In this document: positions 8,443 through 15,554 of the stretch, piece after piece
How the letters are laid out: each line of letters opens with the position of its first letter
How positions within the stretch are numbered: the stretch's first letter is position 1
IMG/VR virus record: IMGVR_UViG_3300035698_004366
Coordinates: 1 to 21,114 of that record
Length of the DNA: 21,114 nt
Source: a virus
Reading direction: 5' to 3' (one strand)
The notes under the pieces: model-generated
Told to the model about the DNA's origin: nothing
What the model saw: only the letters and a program-made list of their open reading frames with translations
Database searches by the model: none
Program-made: the position numbers and the translations under genes

Positions 8443-10233
8443 TTATGCGTTCTTATCGTCTATCATAGAGATTGAGATGTCACCGTCTTCTATGGTGATG
8501 ATCTGATTTCGCACTGCGAGGACATCATCATATTTAGGCGTAACCATGAGACTTACAAGAGAACTTGTATCTGGTTTGAATGAGAGAATCTCCACCTCAC
8601 CAGTCTCATAGTTCACAGTGCCAGCAGTTGAATTGAGAATTAGTCTATCACCACTTGGATTGATCTTGAAGATTCTCAGATTCCCTTTAGCGTCATCATC
8701 GAATGCACAAGTATCTTCATTCCATGTGAATGTCGAGCTACTCATTGTTCCCTGTACACTATTGGAGGGATAATCAATAGGATTCGAAAACTGAACAGTA
8801 TAGTTATTATTCGAGGACGCGAAGGTCTGAACCTTCTTCTTGATTCTCGTTGTCAAGGTATTGTGCTTGATAGAAGCATCGGAACCATCAACCATTGTGA
8901 CAAATGTGGAGTGTTGGAAATCGTTGTCGAATACTGACAACTCAGTGTCTCGATAATTCTGAATGTCGGATAGGACAATGGCTCTAAGATCTCCAGCGGC
9001 CCTTTGTGTCTCCGTACTATTGTAAACTACCTTAGAGGTGGGCATGAGATAGATGTAATCGGGATCAACGAATTCTGGTTGAATACTGACTACAGAATGG
9101 TTCTTAATGACATTCTCCACAATCTCATCTTTCAAAGATTCGATCAGATAGAGGCCTTCTGTGGGTTTAATTGAGATGAAGACCTTTCCATACTCTGGCG
9201 GAACATTATCATCCCCACCCCATACGTGGATGGACTTGATGTTGGTATACTCGGAAAGGAGTTTGGTCTTGTAGTCGAGTGCAGTTACGGCGCGATTTTG
9301 GGCCTCATAATTCAACGGTGCCTTATAGCGTATGGATGCGAGTGATTCTGGATTAGCACCACCATAAGAGTATGAAGGATAACTTAATGGAGCATCTGTG
9401 GTCATTCCAACAGAAGTTGTGTAATCGGTGAGAGCAACCGAGAAATCTCTGGCCCCATTTCCCTCAACTCCATGAGTTTTGAGATAATTGAGAATGACAA
9501 GATTACCATCTACAACCTTCTTGCCAACAACACCATCTCCGAAATACACTTCAAATCTTCCATCATCAGATTCCTGAAGAAAGTATGCTGTTGTATTCGA
9601 GGTGAGAGGATTCAAGTCATCATGTAAAGTATATACTGTCTGAGCACTTGAATGAAGACCATCCTGAACAGTTACACTAAGCGTAGAAGTATCAGCATCA
9701 TTAGTGGGAATGATGAATTTCTGATCTGGGTCATTAGAGTCTACTAATGTTGTATGGGTTAGCCACGTTCCTTCCTTAATTGGTAATTCTCTCTTGAAGA
9801 TTTCGGAAGTTCCGTTAGATGTGAGTGTGTAGGAATCATCTGGGAAGTACTTGTAGACTGTTCCATCAATCGTAGTGGTGAAGAGTGTAGTCTTGTCTAT
9901 CGTTATCGAGGTGGATGCTCCAACATCTGCGAGTCCATAAACATCGACATAGGCCGTAGATGCTCTTCTTGATGTGGGAACATAGCCCAAGAGTTTAGCG
10001 ATAGAAACTAGTGAACTTCTACGGCCTGCACTGTCGATGAAAGACTCATTAGCCACCATATTCAAATATACTGATACATAATGAGAGTTGTAGGACAAGA
10101 GATCGACGAGAACGTTAAGTCCAGATCCCGTGAAATCATAATCTGCGAATTGAGATTGTGCTTGCAGAAACTCTAACAAGCTGGACTTCAATCGATTGAA
10201 GTCCAGCTCAGATACGGAAAACTTTGTTGGCAT
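8443..10233 (-). CDS. gp6: Baseplate wedge protein gp6 (gpJ family)
   Basis: This 596-aa protein is the gp6/gpJ-family wedge subunit; in T4, gp6 dimers form the iris ring that holds the wedges around the hub. The N-terminus is diagnostic: FSVSELDFNRLKSSLLEFL (5-23), DYDFTGSGLNVLVDLLSYNS (31-50), HYVSVYLNMVANESFIDSA (51-69), RRSSLVSIAKLLGYVPTSRRAS (71-92). The central region (about 205-345) carries YFLQESDDGRFEVYFGDGVVGKK, GGANPESLASIRYKAPLNYEAQNRAVTALDYKTKLL, which is the conserved gpJ-family core. Length is close to T4 gp6 (660 aa). AGGA is 9 nt before the ATG on the minus strand, in a 29-nt gap after the nuclease gene. That gap also contains TGTAAATAA, a weak late-promoter-like match. The neighbours gp25 upstream and gp7/gp8-like genes downstream give the standard wedge order. 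Confidence 0.95.
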   Translation of the reverse strand: MPTKFSVSELDFNRLKSSLLEFLQAQSQFADYDFTGSGLNVLVDLLSYNSHYVSVYLNMVANESFIDSAGRRSSLVSIAKLLGYVPTSRRASTAYVDVYGLADVGASTSITIDKTTLFTTTIDGTVYKYFPDDSYTLTSNGTSEIFKRELPIKEGTWLTHTTLVDSNDPDQKFIIPTNDADTSTLSVTVQDGLHSSAQTVYTLHDDLNPLTSNTTAYFLQESDDGRFEVYFGDGVVGKKVVDGNLVILNYLKTHGVEGNGARDFSVALTDYTTSVGMTTDAPLSYPSYSYGGANPESLASIRYKAPLNYEAQNRAVTALDYKTKLLSEYTNIKSIHVWGGDDNVPPEYGKVFISIKPTEGLYLIESLKDEIVENVIKNHSVVSIQPEFVDPDYIYLMPTSKVVYNSTETQRAAGDLRAIVLSDIQNYRDTELSVFDNDFQHSTFVTMVDGSDASIKHNTLTTRIKKKVQTFASSNNNYTVQFSNPIDYPSNSVQGTMSSSTFTWNEDTCAFDDDAKGNLRIFKINPSGDRLILNSTAGTVNYETGEVEILSFKPDTSSLVSLMVTPKYDDVLAVRNQIITIEDGDISISMIDDKNA

Positions 10234-10262
10234 TTATTTACATCCTATGCTATTTTTCTGTA

Positions 10263-10748
10263 CTACTGGATCAAGAACATTATATCACCATATGGTTCGA
10301 AATTGTAAAATATGTGTTTTCTCACATCAATGCTTTCATCTTCAAATCTTCCAGTAACGTGATTCTCTCGAATGAGATATGTACTAAGTTGATCGTCAAG
10401 ATCCTCTCGATAGATGTCTCCGAGAACTCTACTGAAGTTATCCAATTCTCCATAACTCACCAGATACAGCGTGCCAGTAGATAGAAATTCTTGAGTAGCG
10501 GATGTTGCGAGAGTCCCCGAAGTCTTCACTGACTTCTCATAAGCATCACATCCGAGAATCCGCACTCTCTTGCTGACAAATGCGATATCAAAACCAAGAT
10601 CGATATCAACAATGACAGTATCACCATCAACGATTCTCTCGACTGAGGTTATGGGATATTTGAAGATATGGCGCTCTTCCTCCACCTCAGCAGATGCACA
10701 GAGGGACAAACAAACCAATAGGGTTAAATAGACAAGCATTTTCATCAT
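10263..10748 (-). CDS. Thermonuclease-like (SNase) protein with signal peptide
   Basis: The 161-aa protein begins with a typical export signal: MMKM, a hydrophobic core (residues 5-18), and a CASA segment giving a plausible signal-peptidase cut after Ala20. The body is a staphylococcal-nuclease-like domain: ITSVERIVDGDTVIVDID (33-50), KRVRILGCDAYEKS (60-73), DNFSRVLGDIY (103-113). By comparison with S. aureus nuclease, Arg63, Glu71 and Arg107 take the positions of catalytic Arg35, Glu43 and Arg87, and Asp43 and Asp68 those of calcium ligands Asp21 and Asp40. The usual TPE after the second Asp is AYE here. Related SNase-like genes occur in marine T4-like phages next to baseplate genes, from memory. 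The ATG overlaps the gp25 stop by one base (TAATG), so translation is coupled to a late structural gene. Likely roles are nuclease action in the periplasm or at the envelope, or a virion part; a lipoprotein is less likely because the residue before Cys17 is Leu. Confidence 0.85.
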   Translation of the reverse strand: MMKMLVYLTLLVCLSLCASAEVEEERHIFKYPITSVERIVDGDTVIVDIDLGFDIAFVSKRVRILGCDAYEKSVKTSGTLATSATQEFLSTGTLYLVSYGELDNFSRVLGDIYREDLDDQLSTYLIRENHVTGRFEDESIDVRKHIFYNFEPYGDIMFLIQ

Positions 10749-11146
10749 TATCGTAACCTTTCCAGAAATAAATTTACATCTACCAATGCAGCAGATGAGT
10801 TCTTCAAGAAGTATGAGATATGCACCTCATATCCGTTATTCGCATAATCCGCCACCACCTCTACATTATCAAGAGAGACTCTTGACTCAAAATTGTCCAC
10901 AGTCTCCTCTATGAACTTAGTGATATTTATCGCGGTTAAGGGACTGAGATTCTCAAAGAGGCTATATCTGATATTTGAACCAATATCAGGTTCAAATGGT
11001 CGCTCATAGTGATTCGTGAGAATCAGATTCTTCAGAGACGCCTTAATAGCATCCTCACCAGTGAGCTTAATCAAATCCTTGGTCACTGGGTGGATTCCAA
11101 AGTTGAGATCGAGGTCTGAGAAAGTGGTGGATGTTCTAGCAGGCAT
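10748..11146 (-). CDS. gp25: Baseplate wedge protein gp25
   Basis: gp25 family wedge protein, which in T4 links the gp6/gp53 wedge core to the sheath and shares a fold with type VI secretion TssE. The hallmark is HYERPFEPDIGSNIRYSLFE in the middle of the chain, preceded by FSDLDLNFGIHPVTKDL near the N-terminus and followed by the C-terminal YEVHISYFLKNS. With the ATG at 11146 the product is 132 aa, the same length as T4 gp25. An upstream in-frame GTG at 11173 would add nine residues (first residues MTVLGLNRH), but these have no family match and overlap the PAAR stop by 4 bases. They would also turn a CTAAATA promoter-like motif into codons, so I chose the ATG. There is no clear Shine-Dalgarno before it. 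The stop overlaps the nuclease ATG by one base. Confidence 0.94.
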   Translation of the reverse strand: MPARTSTTFSDLDLNFGIHPVTKDLIKLTGEDAIKASLKNLILTNHYERPFEPDIGSNIRYSLFENLSPLTAINITKFIEETVDNFESRVSLDNVEVVADYANNGYEVHISYFLKNSSAALVDVNLFLERLR

Positions 11147-11149
11147 ATG

Positions 11150-11160
11150 TCTATTTAGTC
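11150..11160 (-). promoter_or_regulatory. Late-promoter-like motif before gp25
   Basis: On the minus strand the gap between the PAAR stop and the gp25 ATG reads GACTAAATAG, then ACAT, then ATG. T4 late promoters have a TATAAATA -10 element; CTAAATA is a one-step shorter relative. The identical 10-mer occurs in both arms of the inverted repeat at 17616-17645. If it is a -10 element, the transcript would start almost on the gp25 ATG, leaving little or no leader, which fits the missing Shine-Dalgarno. It is seen in sequence; promoter activity is inferred. Confidence 0.4.
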
Positions 11161-11169
11161 CCAGCACTG

Positions 11170-11442
11170 TCACCCAACAAAGATATTCGAACTACCAGTG
11201 AGGACTCGTGCGCCACATGAGATGCTATCCCCGATTCTCCCCACGGCTGTCAAGTTACAGAAAACACTTGAAGAGCCAGAAGAAAGTCTACCATTATGTT
11301 GTGACCAAGCATCCCCAATTCTATGTATGGCAGGATAGTTACCATATGTATTAGGTGAGCCTTGAGTTGCTGGCATAGGCCCATGTGCTGGATAGTGGGG
11401 TGTGCTTAAATCACCCACTCTACAAACTGGAGGTGCTGACAT
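11170..11442 (-). CDS. PAAR-domain spike tip protein (T4 gp5.4-like)
   Basis: This 90-aa protein has the PAAR layout: an N-terminal PPVCRVGDLSTPHYPAHGP, a central YPAIHRIGDAWSQHNG, and a C-terminal LTAVGRIGDSISCGARVLTGSSNIFVG. The repeated (H/V)R(I/V)GD units and C-terminal NIFVG strand are characteristic. Cys7, His16/His20, His41/His49 and Cys82 are candidate metal ligands for the tip. PAAR proteins, including T4 gp5.4, cap the end of the gp5 beta-helix and form the point that pierces the outer membrane. The context agrees: its ATG is 9 nt after the gp5-like stop with AGGAA about 6 nt before it. Length is normal for a bare PAAR tip, with no effector domain attached. Confidence 0.9.
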   Translation of the reverse strand: MSAPPVCRVGDLSTPHYPAHGPMPATQGSPNTYGNYPAIHRIGDAWSQHNGRLSSGSSSVFCNLTAVGRIGDSISCGARVLTGSSNIFVG

Positions 11443-11451
11443 ATCCTATTC

Positions 11452-12726
11452 CTATTTACCAGGGTTGATAATCAGATACTTACCGAGTATGGTAATGTAG
11501 TCTAGAGAAAATTCTGTCAGTGTTCCTATTGTAAATCTTGCCACCTTTCCTAATGTGGTGTCAGTTCTATCACCCTTAACGAGAGATGTTGACGCGCCTC
11601 CAATAGTTGTCATATGATCTCCCATAACCAAATCTGTCCTACCTCCCTGAATCGTCTTGGTCTTATCTCCCTTAATCATCTCAGTTACATTACCTTCAAC
11701 GAATCTCTTCACATTTCCAGTAATCCACTCATTCAGATTTCCATTGACATAGGTGTTAATATCTCCATCAAGGGTGTTGATATTGATATCCCCCTGATTC
11801 ACACTCACATTCAAGTCACCTGAATCAGAAATCTGAATGTCGAGATTCTGTCCCTCTTGATCGGTGTTTACAAGGAGTTTTGCCCCCTTGTCCACCGTCA
11901 TATGACAGAGGCCGTCAACATGAAGTAGATTGTTCTTGAGTACTATTCCGTAATTATCTCTTAAGACCTTAGTTACTGAGGAACCATCTGGATGAATCTC
12001 GTTGAATGTTCCCGATCTGTGATATCTATGAGTCCTTTCGGCACCTGGAGTATCATCATGTTCCTCAATGTGTCCACTTTCAGTTTCTCTAACTTGATTG
12101 AAAGGATAGACAGCGGCATATGGAGTATCTGGTTCATCGAAAGGTTCATTGGGAGATGTCTCCGATCCCATGTGATGAGCCGCTGATGTGGAGATACCCT
12201 TCTGAGCACCATCAAGTTTTGTTTGGACTATGGTTTGGGCAACTTTCTCATTTCTCGCAAGTCTATTCGTATCTGGTTCATTCAGATGTGATTCCCTTGG
12301 ATATCCTCCATAGGTACCTTCTGAGAACGTTCCACCAGAACCATCATCAATGTAATCTACTGAAATGGGTGGTTGTGTGCCGATGTTCTTCTGGGGATCA
12401 TTGAAGCCAATCTGAGGTAATCCCCGCTCAATGGGAATTCCTCCGAGACTTCCCATAATCACAGGGTCTTGGAGATCATCTCCATCTCGAAAGAAGACTA
12501 CAACCCAACTTCCCTCTACAAGACCTGTAGGAGCAGTTCCTATGCTATTCATAGCTGAAGAGGTTATTGGCTGCATGGGCGTAGCCCATGGGAGTTCTTC
12601 AGTAGGAATCTGAATCTTCTCTTCGGTGTGAATGCCAAGGACTCGAACGCGACAACGACCCAACATCGCTGGATCATTGCGATCCTCGATTACTCCCACA
12701 CCCCATACGAAATTGCCATTATTCAT
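11452..12726 (-). CDS. gp5: Baseplate hub spike, gp5-like without lysozyme domain
   Basis: This 424-aa protein is the central membrane-piercing spike. Residues 1-100 are the gp5 N-terminal OB fold: FVWGVGVIEDRNDPAMLGRCRVRVLGIH, IPTEELPWATPMQPITSSAM, VEGSWVVVFFRDGDDLQDPVIMGSLGG, very close to T4 gp5 (GVVEDRMDPLKLGRVRVRVVGLH, IPTEKLPWMSVIQPITSAAM). Where T4 gp5 has its lysozyme domain, only a 110-residue Gly/Pro/Asp-rich linker is present (about 105-215), with no lysozyme-like catalytic motif. From about 230 comes the triple beta-helix, ending in eleven eight-residue repeats at 327-414 (VNGNLNEW, ITGNVKRF, VEGNVTEM, IKGDKTKT, IQGGRTDL, VMGDHMTT, IGGASTSL, VKGDRTDT and three looser ones), the VxGxxxxx octad of gp5. 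It is followed by the PAAR tip gene and preceded 11 nt upstream by the 487-aa gene. Cell-wall cutting must come from another protein or not be needed. Confidence 0.92.
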   Translation of the reverse strand: MNNGNFVWGVGVIEDRNDPAMLGRCRVRVLGIHTEEKIQIPTEELPWATPMQPITSSAMNSIGTAPTGLVEGSWVVVFFRDGDDLQDPVIMGSLGGIPIERGLPQIGFNDPQKNIGTQPPISVDYIDDGSGGTFSEGTYGGYPRESHLNEPDTNRLARNEKVAQTIVQTKLDGAQKGISTSAAHHMGSETSPNEPFDEPDTPYAAVYPFNQVRETESGHIEEHDDTPGAERTHRYHRSGTFNEIHPDGSSVTKVLRDNYGIVLKNNLLHVDGLCHMTVDKGAKLLVNTDQEGQNLDIQISDSGDLNVSVNQGDININTLDGDINTYVNGNLNEWITGNVKRFVEGNVTEMIKGDKTKTIQGGRTDLVMGDHMTTIGGASTSLVKGDRTDTTLGKVARFTIGTLTEFSLDYITILGKYLIINPGK

Positions 12727-12737
12727 AGATGTCTTCT

Positions 12738-14201
12738 TTATCCAATATACTTATTCAGTTTTCTCTGGAAATTGTTTACGTTTTTGATCTGTGCTGAAGT
12801 TTGAGCGGCATCGCGTTGGTCCTCTATGTTGTTGGCGATTGTTGGAAGATCCAATCTCTTTAGCCCAGATTTTCCCCAAGCCTTAAGCATTTTATCAAGA
12901 AATGGGATTTCCTCTTGAATATAGAAAGATGTTAGAGTTCTTAGAAGTTGATTCGCAGACTTCTTGAAGACGTTACTCTGAATGAAGTCCTTAAAAATCT
13001 CATCAACCCCTTCAACCATTAAGAATCTCTCGAAAACCTCTTCGACATCCTCCGGAGAAACTTTTTTCTTAGTATCAAATAAACCGTGCTTATTGAGTAA
13101 TCCGAGCGAATCTATATCTTTTTTGTTTATGAGATTTACCATAGAACTATTGTCGAAATCATAGGAAAACTCTGAAAGTTTTAGACCTCGTTTGAACAGA
13201 GATTTCAGAATTCGGAATGGCTTTTTCTGATAATGGACGACATTCACTAATATATCTTCCTTTTTGAAAGCGCTTATATCACCGCCCTTCTCTATATACT
13301 CAATAATCTCCTCATCAGATGTAGGATTTTGAAGATTTGTTTTGAGTTCATCCCTTTCCCAAGTTCCTGGAATATCGGGTTCTGCTTCCAAGGTTCCAGC
13401 AACACCAGTCAAACGATTCATCATCCCCATAATACGGGGCGGGATAGTAGAATGCTTCTGCAATTCCCACGAGCCAGCTCTTAATTTCATATCCAGTGCT
13501 CTCTTAATCCACCAAAAACTGTAATTTTTCTGAAAACTTTTAACCTTGCTAAGCATCAGACCAGTGTTATGTTCAATATCAAAGATGTGATCTATCCCCT
13601 CAATCATCGCATTTCTTGAAGTAGCCTTATTCAACTGAAGCCATGCATTAGCGATCATAGCCCATTTGGCCCCACCATATGATTCGCTCCATGCACTTTG
13701 AAATCCGAAGAGTTTCGCTGCCAAAAAGATGAACCTTTTTGGTTTCCAGCCCGATTTCTTAAATGCTATGAACAGTTCTTGCGCCGCGTTGTCAGTTGGC
13801 TGGTACCTGATTCCACTCTGATCCCATTCTTTATCAGTAACTTTATCTAAGAAGAGGTGGTTCAGGAACTTTTCATGTTTGGCTATGAATTTCTCAACTT
13901 CGGGAGAATCATCAGAGAAAAAAACGTCATCGCGGGCGACATACTGGAATTCACTCAAGATGGCGATGAGAGTAGCATCCAGGAGACTCTTCTTCTGAAC
14001 CTTGAGGATCTTGTCAATCGATTCACCCAAGATAGAATAAAGATCTGCTTCGGTACTTGGGCTGAAAAAGTTAATCTTAGAGTTCTGAGTCTGGAAATAG
14101 AGACTCCACAAGTAGAAGTCAAAGAGACGCTTCTCTTTATCCTTCGGCACCTTATAGGTGTAGGATATTGATTCCTTGAAAAATTGCTTATAGGTCTTCA
14201 T
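12738..14201 (-). CDS. Unrecognised 487-aa protein with a T4 internal-protein-like leader
   Basis: I do not recognise a named family. The N-terminus MKTYKQFFKES closely matches the capsid-targeting leader of T4 internal proteins as I remember it (MKTYQEFIAE), including the Glu after which the T4 prohead protease cuts. Residues 25-240 are mostly helical, with conserved-looking signatures YGGAKWAMIANAWLQL (175-190) and IDHIFDIEHNTGLML (203-217). Residues about 292-375 look like irregular ankyrin-style helical repeats (SDEEIIEYIEKGGDIS..., PFRILKSLFKRGLKLSEF, DSLGLLNKHGLFD). There is no signal peptide or membrane segment. Its ATG overlaps the gp27-like stop by one base (TAATG) and its stop is 11 nt before gp5, so it is co-expressed with the hub. 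The T4 hub operon has no counterpart at this point. Possibilities are an injected internal protein, a hub accessory, or inserted cargo. Confidence 0.85.
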   Translation of the reverse strand: MKTYKQFFKESISYTYKVPKDKEKRLFDFYLWSLYFQTQNSKINFFSPSTEADLYSILGESIDKILKVQKKSLLDATLIAILSEFQYVARDDVFFSDDSPEVEKFIAKHEKFLNHLFLDKVTDKEWDQSGIRYQPTDNAAQELFIAFKKSGWKPKRFIFLAAKLFGFQSAWSESYGGAKWAMIANAWLQLNKATSRNAMIEGIDHIFDIEHNTGLMLSKVKSFQKNYSFWWIKRALDMKLRAGSWELQKHSTIPPRIMGMMNRLTGVAGTLEAEPDIPGTWERDELKTNLQNPTSDEEIIEYIEKGGDISAFKKEDILVNVVHYQKKPFRILKSLFKRGLKLSEFSYDFDNSSMVNLINKKDIDSLGLLNKHGLFDTKKKVSPEDVEEVFERFLMVEGVDEIFKDFIQSNVFKKSANQLLRTLTSFYIQEEIPFLDKMLKAWGKSGLKRLDLPTIANNIEDQRDAAQTSAQIKNVNNFQRKLNKYIG

Positions 14202-15553
14202 TAGTTGATAAATACTCCCCGAGTCTCTGAATCTTCTCGAATTCCCCCAAGGATCTCTCTTGAGAGCGAATCTTTAATTAACTCAATGTGCATTGTGTAT
14301 TCCTCTTTATTTATCACATGGTGAATGCTCGTAACCATAAATTTACCACTATAGTAAGTGTCAATAACCTGTTTGGAACTTTCCTGATGCTCTATGGAGG
14401 GAATCTTCAGACGAACAACATCACCAGGGCGTAAAGTGCTATCACCAGCAATAACGATATTGATTCGAACAGATGAAGACTGTCCCATTAGTGATTCTCT
14501 GAATTGCTTCCAATACTCCACACCATTCGTTGGATAGTTATCCCATTGCATAGCATGTTTCGGAAGAGTCGAGCACCGCTGATTTGGACTTCCAGAATAT
14601 TCTCCCTCAATGTGATTACATAGAGGAGCATTCCCAAGATGTCCATAATTTTTCCACGTCTTGAGATAGTCGAATGTATGTCTCTGCCACTTCTTGTAGT
14701 AGACATCGTGAGTCACTAGATTACTCCCATACATTCCACCATGAAGATTACGCAAGATGTCAAACTCATTCTCAATGGAATAATGTCGAATGGCTCTCAT
14801 GTCACTATCAAGAGTTCTCGCAAATGGATTGTCTGCCTCTCGGATGTTAGCAGGTTGGAAGATGTACTCAAGGTCTCCAGGTTCTGTATTCTCTGAATAG
14901 AGGAATTTCTGCTTCACTGGACTTGCTATCATCGACTCTATAGACCTGAAATGTAGGCCATTATTATCCTCATAGAAGAGGTAACTGGGTGTTGCAGCAT
15001 CCTTTGAGGTCGTTCTGGCCGCTATCCAATTGATCGTCTTGATTGGTTGCCAGTTCGGAACTACGAAGTTCAGAGGCCACAGACTCTCTTCGAAGAAGTA
15101 CTTCTTTTCACTGAGAAGGTCATTCTTAATTATCTGACCAACTACCTGTTCAGCATACTTAGTCCGATAGGATCGACTGATCCGAGTCTTGAGATTGGTT
15201 AACATCTCTATAGAAGTGAAGTTCAATATGTATTGCTGATCCGCATCCTTGATCGGTTCTCTACTGGCTATGTTGTAGATGAAACCAGTGAAGTTGAGAG
15301 CGTTCTGCACGACTGGAACATCGATCTTGATTCGCATCTTCTCATGGCCAAGAATGGGAAGATTATGAGGAAGATTGACAGAATCTCGAAGGAGAATGTT
15401 CCCCGTCATCGTTGGTTGAAATAGGTCTTCGAAGATGTTGATCTCTTCCATGAGCGCTCTAACATCGATTCTATTCGCATCGATAGGCTCAATGGTCAAC
15501 TCATTGAGCTTGTAATCTCCTGGAGACTCTATAGTTTTGCGGTCTTTAGGCAT
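14201..15553 (-). CDS. gp27: Baseplate hub protein, gp27-like
   Basis: A 450-aa protein placed between gp53 and the gp5 spike. The chain starts with a beta-rich domain: YKLNELTIEPIDANRIDVRALMEEINIFEDLFQPTMTGNILLRD (13-56), LPILGHEKMRIKI (69-81), FTGFIYNIASREPI (93-106). This is typical of hub proteins of the gp27/gpD group. A helical segment with LKTRISRSYRTKYAEQVVGQIIKNDL follows (about 120-145), then NFVVPNWQPIKTINWIAART (162-181). The C-terminus has GDVVRLKIPSIEHQ and YYSGKFMVTSIHHVINKEEYTMHIELIKDS (400-429), the usual closing barrel of hub proteins. T4 gp27 is 391 aa and forms the trimer on which gp5 sits. Sequence identity to T4 gp27 is not obvious to me, so the call rests on domain style and position. 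The ATG is one base after the gp53 stop; the stop overlaps the next ATG. Confidence 0.75.
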   Translation of the reverse strand: MPKDRKTIESPGDYKLNELTIEPIDANRIDVRALMEEINIFEDLFQPTMTGNILLRDSVNLPHNLPILGHEKMRIKIDVPVVQNALNFTGFIYNIASREPIKDADQQYILNFTSIEMLTNLKTRISRSYRTKYAEQVVGQIIKNDLLSEKKYFFEESLWPLNFVVPNWQPIKTINWIAARTTSKDAATPSYLFYEDNNGLHFRSIESMIASPVKQKFLYSENTEPGDLEYIFQPANIREADNPFARTLDSDMRAIRHYSIENEFDILRNLHGGMYGSNLVTHDVYYKKWQRHTFDYLKTWKNYGHLGNAPLCNHIEGEYSGSPNQRCSTLPKHAMQWDNYPTNGVEYWKQFRESLMGQSSSVRINIVIAGDSTLRPGDVVRLKIPSIEHQESSKQVIDTYYSGKFMVTSIHHVINKEEYTMHIELIKDSLSREILGGIREDSETRGVFIN

Positions 15554-15554
15554 T

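Noticed and set aside
11147-11173. GTG at 11173 as the gp25 start
   Set aside because: The nine extra residues have no family counterpart, would overlap the PAAR stop, and would swallow the CTAAATA motif. The ATG at 11146 gives the standard 132-aa length.
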